Assembly (NCBI GenBank): GCA_039026915.1
Contig: JBCCLJ010000012.1
Span: 1-64,000 of the forward strand
Direction of reading: 5' to 3'
Source of the DNA: JBCCLJ01 sp039026915
GTDB lineage: Bacteria > Acidobacteriota > Thermoanaerobaculia > Multivoradales > Multivoraceae
DNA: 64,000 nt
The notes below the pieces were generated by a model, which worked only from the letters and a program-made list of their open reading frames with translations, ran no database searches and was not told the DNA's origin. Positions 16,465 through 25,566 of this stretch are shown here, piece after piece. Each line of letters begins with the position of its first letter. The first letter of the stretch is position 1. The position numbers were made by a program, and so were the translations under genes.

Positions 16465-17598
16465 TCAGCTCTCCAGCGCTCCGGGGCTCCGCACGAAGGG
16501 CGCGACGGCACTCGTCAGGATGAAGAGCGCACCTCCGAGACCGATGACAACACTCGGTCGTGAAGTAGCGCCGACGATCGCCCAGCCGACCAAAGGGCCG
16601 GCGGCCGAACCGAGGTCGCTCGCCGTGACATAGCGAGCGTAGGCACCGCTGCCCAAGCGGCTGGCGCGAGCCGCGAGCCCTGCTTGCAGCGCCGTGACGC
16701 AAACGAAAAAGCCTAGAACACAAGACGCAAAATGGAGTGCGTCCGGCACACGACTCGCCACCAACAGCATGCTGCCGCCCAAGCCAAAGTAGAGCCCTAC
16801 GCATCGCGCAAAGCCCCAACGATCGAACGATCCGCCCAGAAGCGGTGCCGCTACGCTGTCGAAGAGATAGCGGGTCGCGAGCAGTAGACCAGTCAGGCTC
16901 GTGGCCGCCGCAAACGACGACTCGAGACGCAACTCGAGAGCCGCCCCGAGCGTCGACATCACGAAGCCCGGGCCAACCGCTCCGAGTGACGCACCCATCA
17001 ACACGAGCGTCCAAGGGAGGGCAGCATGCTTCAACTCGCCCGCCGAAGGCTCGCGGTCCCGATACCCGACAACCGCTAGCGGAATCGCCAGCAGCGACAC
17101 GGCAGCCAGTACGAGTAGCGCTCTGTGAAAGCCGATCAGGTCGACGAGCACCGCTCCACCGAACAATCCAGCCACCGAGCCCGCCCGCGAGATGCCGTTG
17201 AAGACGCCCATCGTCTGGCCGGCATCGGACGCCGGAACACCGGACATGACCGCGCCCACGCCGAGATGCCTGATGAAGGACCAAGCGAGTCCCCATGCGA
17301 GTCTCGCGGCCAGCAGAATTGCAAAGCTGGACGTCCACACGTAGGTCACGGTGGTCGCGGAGCCAAGCAATAAGGCGACTGCAAACAGCGAGCGGCTGGC
17401 CGCCCGGCGGGCGACACGGTGAGCGAGCTCATTGGTCAGCAAACGTATCCACCGATTCGCCGAAAGCAGCACACCGACTTCCACTGCCGCCAACCCGAGC
17501 TCATCGAACAGTACCGGGAGCACGGCGTACAGGGCCTGATCACCCAACAACGAGAACGCCGTCGCAGCAGCGATCAAGAACACCGTCCCGTGTTTCAC
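16465..17598 (-). CDS. MFS transporter
   Basis: The 377-residue product is hydrophobic throughout, with about 11-12 membrane helices in the major-facilitator layout. The loop between helices 2 and 3 carries RWIRLLTNELAHRVARRAASR, resembling the family's basic loop motif, and GVFNGISRAGSVAGLFGGAVL resembles helix 5. It starts with GTG at 17598, with GAGGAGG about 10 nt upstream. The substrate cannot be inferred from sequence. The neighbouring 200 bases up to 17800 contain no gene. Confidence 0.85.
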   Translation of the reverse strand: MKHGTVFLIAAATAFSLLGDQALYAVLPVLFDELGLAAVEVGVLLSANRWIRLLTNELAHRVARRAASRSLFAVALLLGSATTVTYVWTSSFAILLAARLAWGLAWSFIRHLGVGAVMSGVPASDAGQTMGVFNGISRAGSVAGLFGGAVLVDLIGFHRALLVLAAVSLLAIPLAVVGYRDREPSAGELKHAALPWTLVLMGASLGAVGPGFVMSTLGAALELRLESSFAAATSLTGLLLATRYLFDSVAAPLLGGSFDRWGFARCVGLYFGLGGSMLLVASRVPDALHFASCVLGFFVCVTALQAGLAARASRLGSGAYARYVTASDLGSAAGPLVGWAIVGATSRPSVVIGLGGALFILTSAVAPFVRSPGALES

Positions 17599-17800
17599 CG
17601 CTTGCTAACCTCCTCACCCGCACAGCGAAGGCGGGCCATCGACACACCGAAGGAACGTTGTGTGCCCGCACTCTCGGAGCCCGAGACTCAGCTGCGGAGC
17701 CCGAAGAACGAAGGCGAGCACACCGTTCGCCGAGTGCGTCGAGGCTCAGCCGCGGCTCAGGCCGCGACGTAGCTTACTTCCTCGCCCCCGCGATAGAAGG

Positions 17801-20800
17801 TCACGGACAAGCGAAGGCGTCCGTGTCGATCACCGGCGTGAAAGCCGTCCCGAGCGGGTTTTCGTAGCTCCGCGATGCGTTGTTCGCCGAGTCGACGACG
17901 CTCAGCTGCGCTCCGACGTCGGTCAGACCGGCAGCAAAGACCCAGTAGCGACCGAAGACGTCGCAGGCGTCCAGCACCTTGACCACGAGCTCGACGTTCT
18001 GCTCGTCGAAGAACCAGAAGTAGCCCGTGTCCGAGGTCAACCCGACGGCTTGACCGTCTCCACTCGTGCCCTGGGAAGTCTGCCAGCTGACCGCCGCTTC
18101 GAAGCGGTTCTGATTCAGGCAGAGACTCGTATCGCTGCTCGCGCAAACCGCTTCGCTCGACTCCGAGGACGAAGCAGTCAGTCCCAGCTCCGCTGCGGCG
18201 CGCTGCGCCGAACGAAGCTCGTCCGACAGTCTTTCCAGGCCCTCGGCAGCGGTCTCCTCCGGACGGCCCGAGACGTCGCAGGTGGCGAACGCCGAGGTGT
18301 CGAGAACTGGAGTGAAGTCGTTGTTGAGGCGGTTGAAGTACGTCTTCGAAAGACCCGCGACCGAGTCGTCGACCTGCAGGTTGACCTCGGTGTTCGTCAA
18401 ACCGGCAGCGAAGACCCAGTAGTGGTTGTTGACCGCACAGGCGTCCAGCACCTTGACGACCACCTCGACGTTCGCTTCGTCGAAGAACCAGAAATAGCCG
18501 GTATCCGAAGTCAGACCGACGGCCTGGCCGTCTCCGTTCGTGCCTTCGAAGTCCTGCCAGCCGGCCGTCACGCGGAACCTCTGGTTGTTGAGGCAGACGC
18601 CCGTGGCGTCCGAAGCACAGACGAACGGGGCAATCTCCGGTGAGAACGTGGTCTCGAACACGCCTTCGGGAGCGCCTCCGGGGCCGCGCCTCTCGAAGAC
18701 GACGGTGGTCTCGTCGTCGTCGTCGATCGAGACGTCGGGCGCCAGCGGCTGCGAGCCATCGACCGTGCTCGCCACGGCAACGTCGGCCGTCTGAGCCTCG
18801 CCCAGCGGAGAGAAGAAGCGCCCGACCAGGCTGCCGCCGTTGGCCGAAGACGCCGCTGGCACGCTGGTGGGAGAGCTCTCCCAGACAATGGCGAAGTCGC
18901 CGATCGAGTTGGCGTCGACGCGCGGATTCGTCTGACTACCGCTCGTACCGTCGTTGATCGCCAGGCGCGGCGTTCGCGCTTCACCGCTCTTGGAAAAGAG
19001 CCGGCCGAAGATGTCCAGATCGTCGACCGTCTCCTCCTCCCAGACGACGATGAAGTTGCCATCATCGTCGGCCGCAACGGCCGGGGAGAAAGCGGTCTGC
19101 TGACCGTCGTTGACCTGCACGGGCTCGCTCTTCGTCTGCCCGAACTCAGTGAACACCTGGGCAACGAGTGCCGAGCCGTTGAGCCGAGCGCCCGCTTCGG
19201 CACGCAGCGCGCCAGCACCCTCCTCCCAGACGACGATGAAGTCACCCGAAGCGCTGATCGCGATCTGCGGATTCGCAGAGTTCGGCAGCCTGCTGATGAT
19301 GATCTCCGGTGTCAACACACCGCCGCTACCGTCGACGACGCGACCCTTGATGTCGCCGCCGTCGTCCCAGGTGACGACGACGTTGCCGTTCTCGTCCGCG
19401 GCGACGTCGGGGCTCTGGACGTCTTCGTCGTCTCCCGTGGCAATCACGGTCTCGGTCTGCGCCGTGCCGGTCGGGTCGAAGAAGGCGCCGACCAGAGCCG
19501 TGTTGGCGAGGCTCGCCATCGCGATCCGGCCGTCCGGCTGGAGGATCGAATCGCCGACCAGCTCCCGCCAGACGACGATGAAGTTGCCGAGGCCGTCGAA
19601 GGCAGCGGCCGGAGACAGCTGATTGCCGGCGATGCTGCTGTTGACACGGAAGGTCTCACCGAGAGCAGCGCCCGAGGGGCCGAAGAGGCGAGCAAAGATG
19701 CCGAAGCCATCGCCGTCGAGCTCCTGCCAGACCACGAGTCGCTGGCCTGCCGGGCCGTAGACCACGATCGGCCCTTCGGGGCCGTTCTCGGCCGACGTCA
19801 CCGGTTCCTCCGCCGACTGCCCGATGTCGTTGTCGAGAATGCCGATGACGGTGCGTGAGTTACCCGCGATCTCCGTGCCGACGGAGGGGTTGCAGAGCTC
19901 GATCTCGACGGTCTCGAGAGACTCGGTCAGCGCATCGTCGACGATGCGCACCTGCAGGTCTCGCGAGGTACCGTCGTTCGCGAGCCAGGTAAAGCTGATG
20001 GGAGAGAGGTTGAAGTCCGCCGGCGTCGCGCTACCGCTCACCTCGCAGACCTCCACGGCGAAGGCCTCCGCAGGAGAGCCGACTCTCTCGATCTGCACGT
20101 TGACGGGCGCGCCGCCTTCGAGTCCGACATAGCTGATCTCCGAGAACTGCACGAAGTCTCGCTGGCGAATCGTCACGGCGGCTGTATCGATGGTGCCGAG
20201 CGAAACGAGGCCGCCGGTCGCGGAGCGCGGACGCCTCAGCTCGAGGGTGAAGCTCTCGTCGGGCTCGATGACGGTGTCGGAGACCAGATCGATGGTCACC
20301 TCCCGCGGATCGCCCTCGTTGGCCCCCCAGCTCACGGTCTGCGTCGAGAAGACGTAGTCCTCCGTCGCCACCGCTTCGCCGTCGATCGCAAAGAGATCGA
20401 CGCTGACGGGGAACGAGGTGTCGCCGCTGCGCTCGACCGTCACCACGACCTCGCCGGCGTCCTCGAACTCGGAGTAGCTGCTGCGGTCGAAGGCGAGCGT
20501 CGAGCCCGCAGTCGTCTCGTTGTCGACGAGGATCAGAGTGATGGTGACCGGCAACCCGGAAAGCGCCGCGGACGTCTTGATTTCGGGCTTCGAAGGCGCG
20601 ACGGCGGCCAGATCGGCCGTGATGATGATCGTCTCGTCGTCCTCCTGCTCCGTATCGTCGACCAACGGGATCTGGAAGGAAATCTGGTCGTCACTCGGGG
20701 TGAAGAGCACGTTCGACGGGATCGCGCTGGGATCGTAGTCGCCCCCGGGCGTCGCGGTGCCCGAGACGGAGAGCTCGAGGTTTACGGGCGTCGAGGAGAA

Positions 20801-22711
20801 GCCGACCTTGTTGAGGATCACCTCGATCACGCCGCCGCCCTCACTCGCCGTGCCCGAACCGCCGAAGGCAAACGTCGCATCGTCGTTGACGATCGTGCCG
20901 ACCCCCTGAGCGTCGAGAATCGGAAAGTTCGCGGTCGCGTTCGAGAGATTGACGACGAAGGTCTCGTCGACCTCGGTGACGCCGTCGCCGAAGACCGTCA
21001 CCTCGACCGGCATCGTCGTCTCGCCGGCGAGGAAGTTGACCGTCTGCGCGGAGAAGGCCATGAAGTCGCTGCCGGCCTCCGCCGAGCCCGCTGCCGTCGC
21101 GACGTCGACCGAGACGTTTTGAAACGCGGCCGACGTGAGTGTCACGTTGAACGTGAGCGTCGCCGTTCCCGCATCGCCCTCCGTGACCTGCGCGTCGTCG
21201 ATTTCGAAGCCCGGGAAGTCGTCGCCAGTGATCGTGCCGACGATCTGATCGCTGTAAGAAAAGTCCTCGTTGAGAGCGTCGAGGAGAAAGGTCTCGTCGC
21301 CTTCGTTGACGGTGTCGCCGTTGACGGTGATGTCGATCGTGCCCGAGGTCGTACCCGCGGGGACCAGCACGAAGTCGCCGTTGACACCGACGTAGTCCGA
21401 TCCCGCGAGCGCCGTCTGATCGATTGTCGAGAAGTCGATCTGCGTCTCGAAGCCAGCGGGTACATCGAGGGAGAACGGGAAGCTGAGGGTCGTCGTACCA
21501 GAGTCACCTTCGAGCACCGACGCGGGATCGACTGTGATGGTGGGCGGCGCGTCGTTGTCGAGGATGGTGCCGTTGGCGGAGGCGGTCGTTATGACCGCGC
21601 CCGTGGCGTTGGCGAGGTTGCCGGTGAAGTCCTCGGAGAGCTCGAAGATCGTGTCCGGCAAAACGTCCACGTCAACGACCTGGCTGGTCGATCCGCTGGG
21701 CGTGAAGGTCACGACCTGGCCGCTGATGGCGGTGAAGTCGACACCAGAGATCGCGTCCAGAGTCGCCGTCGAGAATTCGACCGTGACGTTCGTCGACTCC
21801 GGAGACGTCGGACTTCCGTCCGCGAGAACCTCGATCGTGAAAGAGAGAGAGACGGGGGAGCTGTCGCCCTCGTTGACGCTGTCGCCCGTGATCGTGATCT
21901 CGCCGTCGTTGTCGAGAATGACGAGCGTCGCGGCGTCGAGGAGAGCGTCGGCAGGCTGACCGAGCGCTCGGCGGCGAGGCCGCAGCGGAGAGCCACCGCT
22001 GCGGAGCGTCTGCAGCGTCTGACTGCGCAGCACCTGCCACTCGGCGGCAGTCATGCTGCCGGGCTCGGGCCGCATCGGAACGGTACCGTCGAGCTCGAAG
22101 CCGCCCTGCTCGTTACCCTCGAAGGCCGCGTCGTCGTCGATCGTGAACGGAATGGTGATCGGCGTTGCATCACCGTCGCTGAAGGTGACGAAGCTGGGTC
22201 CACCCACCTCGAAGTCACCGAACATTCCGGGGGTGGCCGTGCCCGAGACCGAGAAGATGGAGCACGCGAGCTCACCGACGCTGCCGTTGACACGAACGAT
22301 GTCGAAACTGCTGCTGCCGGCGCTCTCGGCCACGGTGTAGGTGGCCTGATCGATCTCACAGCCGTTGATCTCGACCGTCGTCATCGCCGGGGGGTCCGAG
22401 GGGCAACCGGTGTTCGACACCATGACGGTCTTGGTTCCTTGGACCGCCCAGAGGAAGTCTTCGGTGCTGGCGACGGACCCGCTCAAGGGAATGCCGTCGG
22501 AGTCCGGTGTGCTCCACACCCAGCCGTCGTCGTCGATCACGCCGCCGTTCGTGCACGTGCCCGAAGCCGTGAAGCCGAGGCTGACCTCGATCGGAGCAGC
22601 GCCCGGGGCGTCCACGCTGACCGTGTAGGCATGCGCCCGCGGAACCACCGCCAGCGCGCACAGGATCGCCACCAGTCGTCCGGCTGCAACGGCCATTCTT
22701 GCTCTCGACAT
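17801..22711 (-). CDS. Giant secreted Calx-beta repeat protein with two C-terminal YFWFFD modules
   Basis: The 1636-residue product begins at ATG 22711 with GGAGG at good distance; longer in-frame extensions exist but lack a signal peptide at their start. It has a signal peptide (cleavage after AHA, about residue 27) and a short N-terminal sandwich region. About seven Calx-beta-type repeats follow, each with V-x-EG/E starts and E-x-DE-x-F endings that usually bind calcium. Next come about five propeller-like repeats (NFIVVWEE, GDFIVVWEE, IFGRLFSKSG). The last 270 residues hold two copies of the Cys-flanked YFWFFD module seen at 1143-1634, joined by a Glu/Ala-rich linker. There is no transmembrane tail. 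It is probably a calcium-dependent extracellular adhesion or matrix protein. Confidence 0.88.
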   Translation of the reverse strand: MSRARMAVAAGRLVAILCALAVVPRAHAYTVSVDAPGAAPIEVSLGFTASGTCTNGGVIDDDGWVWSTPDSDGIPLSGSVASTEDFLWAVQGTKTVMVSNTGCPSDPPAMTTVEINGCEIDQATYTVAESAGSSSFDIVRVNGSVGELACSIFSVSGTATPGMFGDFEVGGPSFVTFSDGDATPITIPFTIDDDAAFEGNEQGGFELDGTVPMRPEPGSMTAAEWQVLRSQTLQTLRSGGSPLRPRRRALGQPADALLDAATLVILDNDGEITITGDSVNEGDSSPVSLSFTIEVLADGSPTSPESTNVTVEFSTATLDAISGVDFTAISGQVVTFTPSGSTSQVVDVDVLPDTIFELSEDFTGNLANATGAVITTASANGTILDNDAPPTITVDPASVLEGDSGTTTLSFPFSLDVPAGFETQIDFSTIDQTALAGSDYVGVNGDFVLVPAGTTSGTIDITVNGDTVNEGDETFLLDALNEDFSYSDQIVGTITGDDFPGFEIDDAQVTEGDAGTATLTFNVTLTSAAFQNVSVDVATAAGSAEAGSDFMAFSAQTVNFLAGETTMPVEVTVFGDGVTEVDETFVVNLSNATANFPILDAQGVGTIVNDDATFAFGGSGTASEGGGVIEVILNKVGFSSTPVNLELSVSGTATPGGDYDPSAIPSNVLFTPSDDQISFQIPLVDDTEQEDDETIIITADLAAVAPSKPEIKTSAALSGLPVTITLILVDNETTAGSTLAFDRSSYSEFEDAGEVVVTVERSGDTSFPVSVDLFAIDGEAVATEDYVFSTQTVSWGANEGDPREVTIDLVSDTVIEPDESFTLELRRPRSATGGLVSLGTIDTAAVTIRQRDFVQFSEISYVGLEGGAPVNVQIERVGSPAEAFAVEVCEVSGSATPADFNLSPISFTWLANDGTSRDLQVRIVDDALTESLETVEIELCNPSVGTEIAGNSRTVIGILDNDIGQSAEEPVTSAENGPEGPIVVYGPAGQRLVVWQELDGDGFGIFARLFGPSGAALGETFRVNSSIAGNQLSPAAAFDGLGNFIVVWRELVGDSILQPDGRIAMASLANTALVGAFFDPTGTAQTETVIATGDDEDVQSPDVAADENGNVVVTWDDGGDIKGRVVDGSGGVLTPEIIISRLPNSANPQIAISASGDFIVVWEEGAGALRAEAGARLNGSALVAQVFTEFGQTKSEPVQVNDGQQTAFSPAVAADDDGNFIVVWEEETVDDLDIFGRLFSKSGEARTPRLAINDGTSGSQTNPRVDANSIGDFAIVWESSPTSVPAASSANGGSLVGRFFSPLGEAQTADVAVASTVDGSQPLAPDVSIDDDDETTVVFERRGPGGAPEGVFETTFSPEIAPFVCASDATGVCLNNQRFRVTAGWQDFEGTNGDGQAVGLTSDTGYFWFFDEANVEVVVKVLDACAVNNHYWVFAAGLTNTEVNLQVDDSVAGLSKTYFNRLNNDFTPVLDTSAFATCDVSGRPEETAAEGLERLSDELRSAQRAAAELGLTASSSESSEAVCASSDTSLCLNQNRFEAAVSWQTSQGTSGDGQAVGLTSDTGYFWFFDEQNVELVVKVLDACDVFGRYWVFAAGLTDVGAQLSVVDSANNASRSYENPLGTAFTPVIDTDAFACP

Positions 22712-22911
22712 ACGCCTGTTCCTCCAGCGCCCGCAGCGGGACGCCCCCCTCGGTCTTTGTTGTTTTCGATACCGGGGCACACCGGACATCGACACATCTC
22801 GAAAAGTCGATTCTAGCGGCAGTCGGAGCGGCTGAAACGAACTTTTGGTCAACGACGGTAGAGTGGTCTTTCCCCAGTCTACGAAACCCTTTCTTTGCGG
22901 GAGTTTGCCTT

Positions 22912-24534
22912 ATGGAGTTCCTTCGTCGACTCGCTTTGCCGACGCTCCTCGTGACGACCTTTGCCTGCGCCGGTGACGAGCCCGCTGCTCAGCCGACGGC
23001 GGACGAAGCGTTCGAAGTGCTGACCACCGGTTCCAAGCTGCGAGGCGCCAACGGCCTGATGTTCGGCCCCGACGGCAGGCTCTACCAGACGAGCGTGGTG
23101 ACGCCGGCGGTGGCCGTCATCGACCCGGAGACGGGCGAGTTCCTGGAAACGTGGGGGCCCGAGCAGGGCGCGCGCGGCCCGGACGACATCGCCTTCGGCC
23201 CGGACGGCTCGGCCTACTGGACCGACATTTCGATCGGCGAGGTCGTGCGGCGCATGCCGGACGGCGAGTGGAAGGTCATCGCCAACCTCGGAGCGGGCGT
23301 CAACCCGATCACCTTCTCGGACGACGGACGCCTCTTCGTCTCGCAGTGCTTCATGGACACGGGCCTCTACGAGCTCGATCCCGACGGGGTCGATCCGCCG
23401 CGCTCGATCCGCGACGATCTCGGACCGGGCTGCGGCCTCAACGGCATGGACTGGGGTCCGGACGACAAGCTCTACGGACCGCGCTGGTTCCGCGGTGAGG
23501 TCGTGCGCGTCGACGTCGACAGCGGCGAGATGGAGACGGTCGCCGACGGCTTCCAGGTGCCCGCCGCGCTCAAGTTCGACTCGCAGGGGCGCCTTCACGT
23601 TCTCGATTCGCTCGCCGGCGAAATCCTCCGCGTCGACACCGAGAGCGGCGACAAGGAGGTCGTCGGGCGCGCGACTCCGGGTCTCGACAACATCGCCTTC
23701 GACGCCGAAGACCGCCTCTTTTTCGCAAGCTTCGCCGACGGTTTCGTCGCCGAGGTGCTCAGCCCCGAAGAGAACCGCATTCTCAGCCCGGGCGGCATCA
23801 ACATGCCGGGCGGCATCGCCTACCGCGACGGCCAGCTCTTCCTCGCCGACTTCTTCGCCCTGCGCAGCCTGGACGCAGCCACCGGCGAGATCACCCGCTC
23901 CGAGCGCGACGTCATCGGCTTCTCCGAGCTCGGCTCGTCGATGTCGGTTCAGCTCGCTGGCGAGGGTCTGATCCTCACCTCCTGGTTCGACAACGCCGTC
24001 CGCCTCTGGGACCCGTCGACCCGCTCGCTCCTGGGCAAGTTCGACATCGAGCTGCCGATCGATGCCCTGACGATCGAAGGCGACGTCGTCGTCAGCCAGT
24101 GGGCCGCCGGCCAGGTCGTCCGCTTCTCTCCGGACGCGCCCGAAGAACGAGAGGTCCTGCTTTCCGACCTCTCGGGAGCCGCCGGTCTGGCGACGCAGGC
24201 CGGCGCGCTGTACGTGACGGACCAGGTCGCCGGCACGCTGACCAAGGTCGAAGGGGGTGAAGCGACGACGGTCGCCACAGAGCTCTCGGGCCCGGAAGGC
24301 GTCGCGGTCGGCGAGGACGGCACGGTGTACGTCGTAGAGGCGGAGGCAGGCCGAGTCTCCGCGATCGACGGCGGCGGCAACCGGAAGACCCTCGCCGAAG
24401 GTCTCGAGCTGCAGGTTCCGGCGACGGGCGCCTTTCCCAAGACGATGCTCTTCAACGGCATCGCCCTCGGCGACGGAGTGCTCTATGTCTCGGGCGACCG
24501 CGCGAACTCGCTTTACACGGTCGGACTGGAGTAG
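22912..24534 (+). CDS. SMP-30/NHL-like beta-propeller lipoprotein
   Basis: The 540-residue product has a short lipoprotein signal (TTFAC, Cys at about residue 19) and a series of propeller blades with G-P-D-G-x-L/A-Y patterns (FGPDGRLYQT, FGPDGSAYWT, FSDDGRLFVS, VGEDGTVYVV). This is the pattern of SMP-30/gluconolactonase- or Vgb-like propellers. The protein would sit on a membrane facing the periplasm. GGGAG precedes the ATG and a TAGAGT -10-like box lies at 22859-22864. It is divergent from the giant Calx-beta gene. Enzymatic function is not established by the sequence. Confidence 0.82.
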   Translation: MEFLRRLALPTLLVTTFACAGDEPAAQPTADEAFEVLTTGSKLRGANGLMFGPDGRLYQTSVVTPAVAVIDPETGEFLETWGPEQGARGPDDIAFGPDGSAYWTDISIGEVVRRMPDGEWKVIANLGAGVNPITFSDDGRLFVSQCFMDTGLYELDPDGVDPPRSIRDDLGPGCGLNGMDWGPDDKLYGPRWFRGEVVRVDVDSGEMETVADGFQVPAALKFDSQGRLHVLDSLAGEILRVDTESGDKEVVGRATPGLDNIAFDAEDRLFFASFADGFVAEVLSPEENRILSPGGINMPGGIAYRDGQLFLADFFALRSLDAATGEITRSERDVIGFSELGSSMSVQLAGEGLILTSWFDNAVRLWDPSTRSLLGKFDIELPIDALTIEGDVVVSQWAAGQVVRFSPDAPEEREVLLSDLSGAAGLATQAGALYVTDQVAGTLTKVEGGEATTVATELSGPEGVAVGEDGTVYVVEAEAGRVSAIDGGGNRKTLAEGLELQVPATGAFPKTMLFNGIALGDGVLYVSGDRANSLYTVGLE

Positions 24535-24558
24535 CGCAGGTCGGGGCCGCGCGAGGCG

Positions 24559-24840
24559 TCAGTCCTTCTTCTTCGACTTCACCTCTTTGCCGGCACCGCC
24601 GAAAACGAGCCGGTAGAGCCCGAGGAGGAGGCAGGAGCCACCGACCGCGAGTCCCATGCTGCGAAGGTCGAACCCCTGAAACGAGCCCCAGCCGAGGTAA
24701 GTTCCGACGAGGCCGCCGACGACGGCGCCGGCGATTCCCAGCAGTACGGTCACGATGCAGCCGCCCGGGTCCTTGCCCGGCATCAGCAGCTTCGCCAGAC
24801 TACCGGCGACGAGTCCGACGACGATCCAATACAACACCAT
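24559..24840 (-). CDS. GlsB/YeaQ/YmgE-family small membrane protein
   Basis: The 93-residue product starts at ATG 24840 (GGAG upstream). It has the YIVVGLVAG-SLAK-L-MPG-DPGG signature of the transglycosylase-associated/GlsB family, with three Gly-rich membrane helices and a Lys-rich C-terminal tail. Members are stress-associated inner-membrane proteins of unclear mechanism. It converges with the propeller lipoprotein and is divergent from the PH-domain protein at 24979. Confidence 0.9.
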   Translation of the reverse strand: MVLYWIVVGLVAGSLAKLLMPGKDPGGCIVTVLLGIAGAVVGGLVGTYLGWGSFQGFDLRSMGLAVGGSCLLLGLYRLVFGGAGKEVKSKKKD

Positions 24841-24978
24841 GTCTTCTCTCTCCTTCCGAGGGCTCTCCGCGCGTCCCGCGCCTACCCTTCGAGAGTACGC
24901 GATGAGAGAGCGAAGACCTGATCGACAGATCGGTGTCGAACTCCTCAGCGAGCTCGCCACCGCAGGAGGAGAGCGTTC

Positions 24979-25545
24979 ATGAACGAGATCACGGAACGGC
25001 CGGGCGGAGAAGAGGTGCTGCGCCGCGCAACCTTCGATCCGAAGCTGAAGCTCTACAACTTCATCAACTACCTGCTGATCTTCGTCTTCACCGTGATCGG
25101 CCTACCGCTCGCCGTGGCCTGGGTCCTCGGACTCGGCTTCTACTGGACGAATCGCCAGTTCAAGGCGCTGCATTGCGAGCTCTCCTCGCGCAAGCTCTCG
25201 GTGAAGCGCGGCGTGCTCTTTCGCGTCGAGAAGACGATTCCTCTGGAGCAGATCCAGGATCTGACGGTGAAGGAAGGGCCTCTGCTCAAGGCCTTCGGCC
25301 TCTGCGCACTCAAGATCGAGACGGCCGGTCAGAGCTCTACGGGAGCTTCGGAGGCGGACCTGATCGGCATCGTCGACCCGCGCGCCTTTCGCGACGAGGT
25401 GCTGGCCCAGCGCGACGTGCTGCGCGCCGAGAAGACCACGGCCACCGCTCCGGCTTCCGAGTCCGAAACCCTGGGCGAGATTCGCGATCTGCTGCGCGAC
25501 ATTCGCGACCAGATCGGAGCCGCTCTCGACGACAGGACGAGCTGA
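24979..25545 (+). CDS. Bacterial PH-domain membrane protein
   Basis: The 188-residue product has two close membrane helices (about residues 25-55) followed by a bacterial PH-like domain of the YdbS/DUF304 type. The domain shows LSSRKLSVKRGVLFRVEKTIPLEQIQDLTV, where the arginine-to-IPL-x-x-I-QD segment is the family hallmark. The C-terminal 40 residues form a charged helix with LGEIRDLLRDIRDQI, possibly a coiled-coil contact. A strong AGGAGGAGAG ribosome site precedes the ATG. Function is unknown; members are envelope-associated. Confidence 0.87.
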   Translation: MNEITERPGGEEVLRRATFDPKLKLYNFINYLLIFVFTVIGLPLAVAWVLGLGFYWTNRQFKALHCELSSRKLSVKRGVLFRVEKTIPLEQIQDLTVKEGPLLKAFGLCALKIETAGQSSTGASEADLIGIVDPRAFRDEVLAQRDVLRAEKTTATAPASESETLGEIRDLLRDIRDQIGAALDDRTS

Positions 25546-25566
25546 GACCGCGGCGACGACGCTCGC

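Noticed and set aside
18640..22400. Repetitive DNA resembling a repeat array
   Set aside because: The repetition is at the protein level (Calx-beta and propeller units); there are no near-identical DNA repeats with regular spacers, so it is not a CRISPR or transposon array.
21119..22816. Long plus-strand frame inside the Calx-beta gene
   Set aside because: It is antisense to a repeat protein, and its sequence (Arg/Val/Asp-rich) has no recognisable domain or ribosome site.
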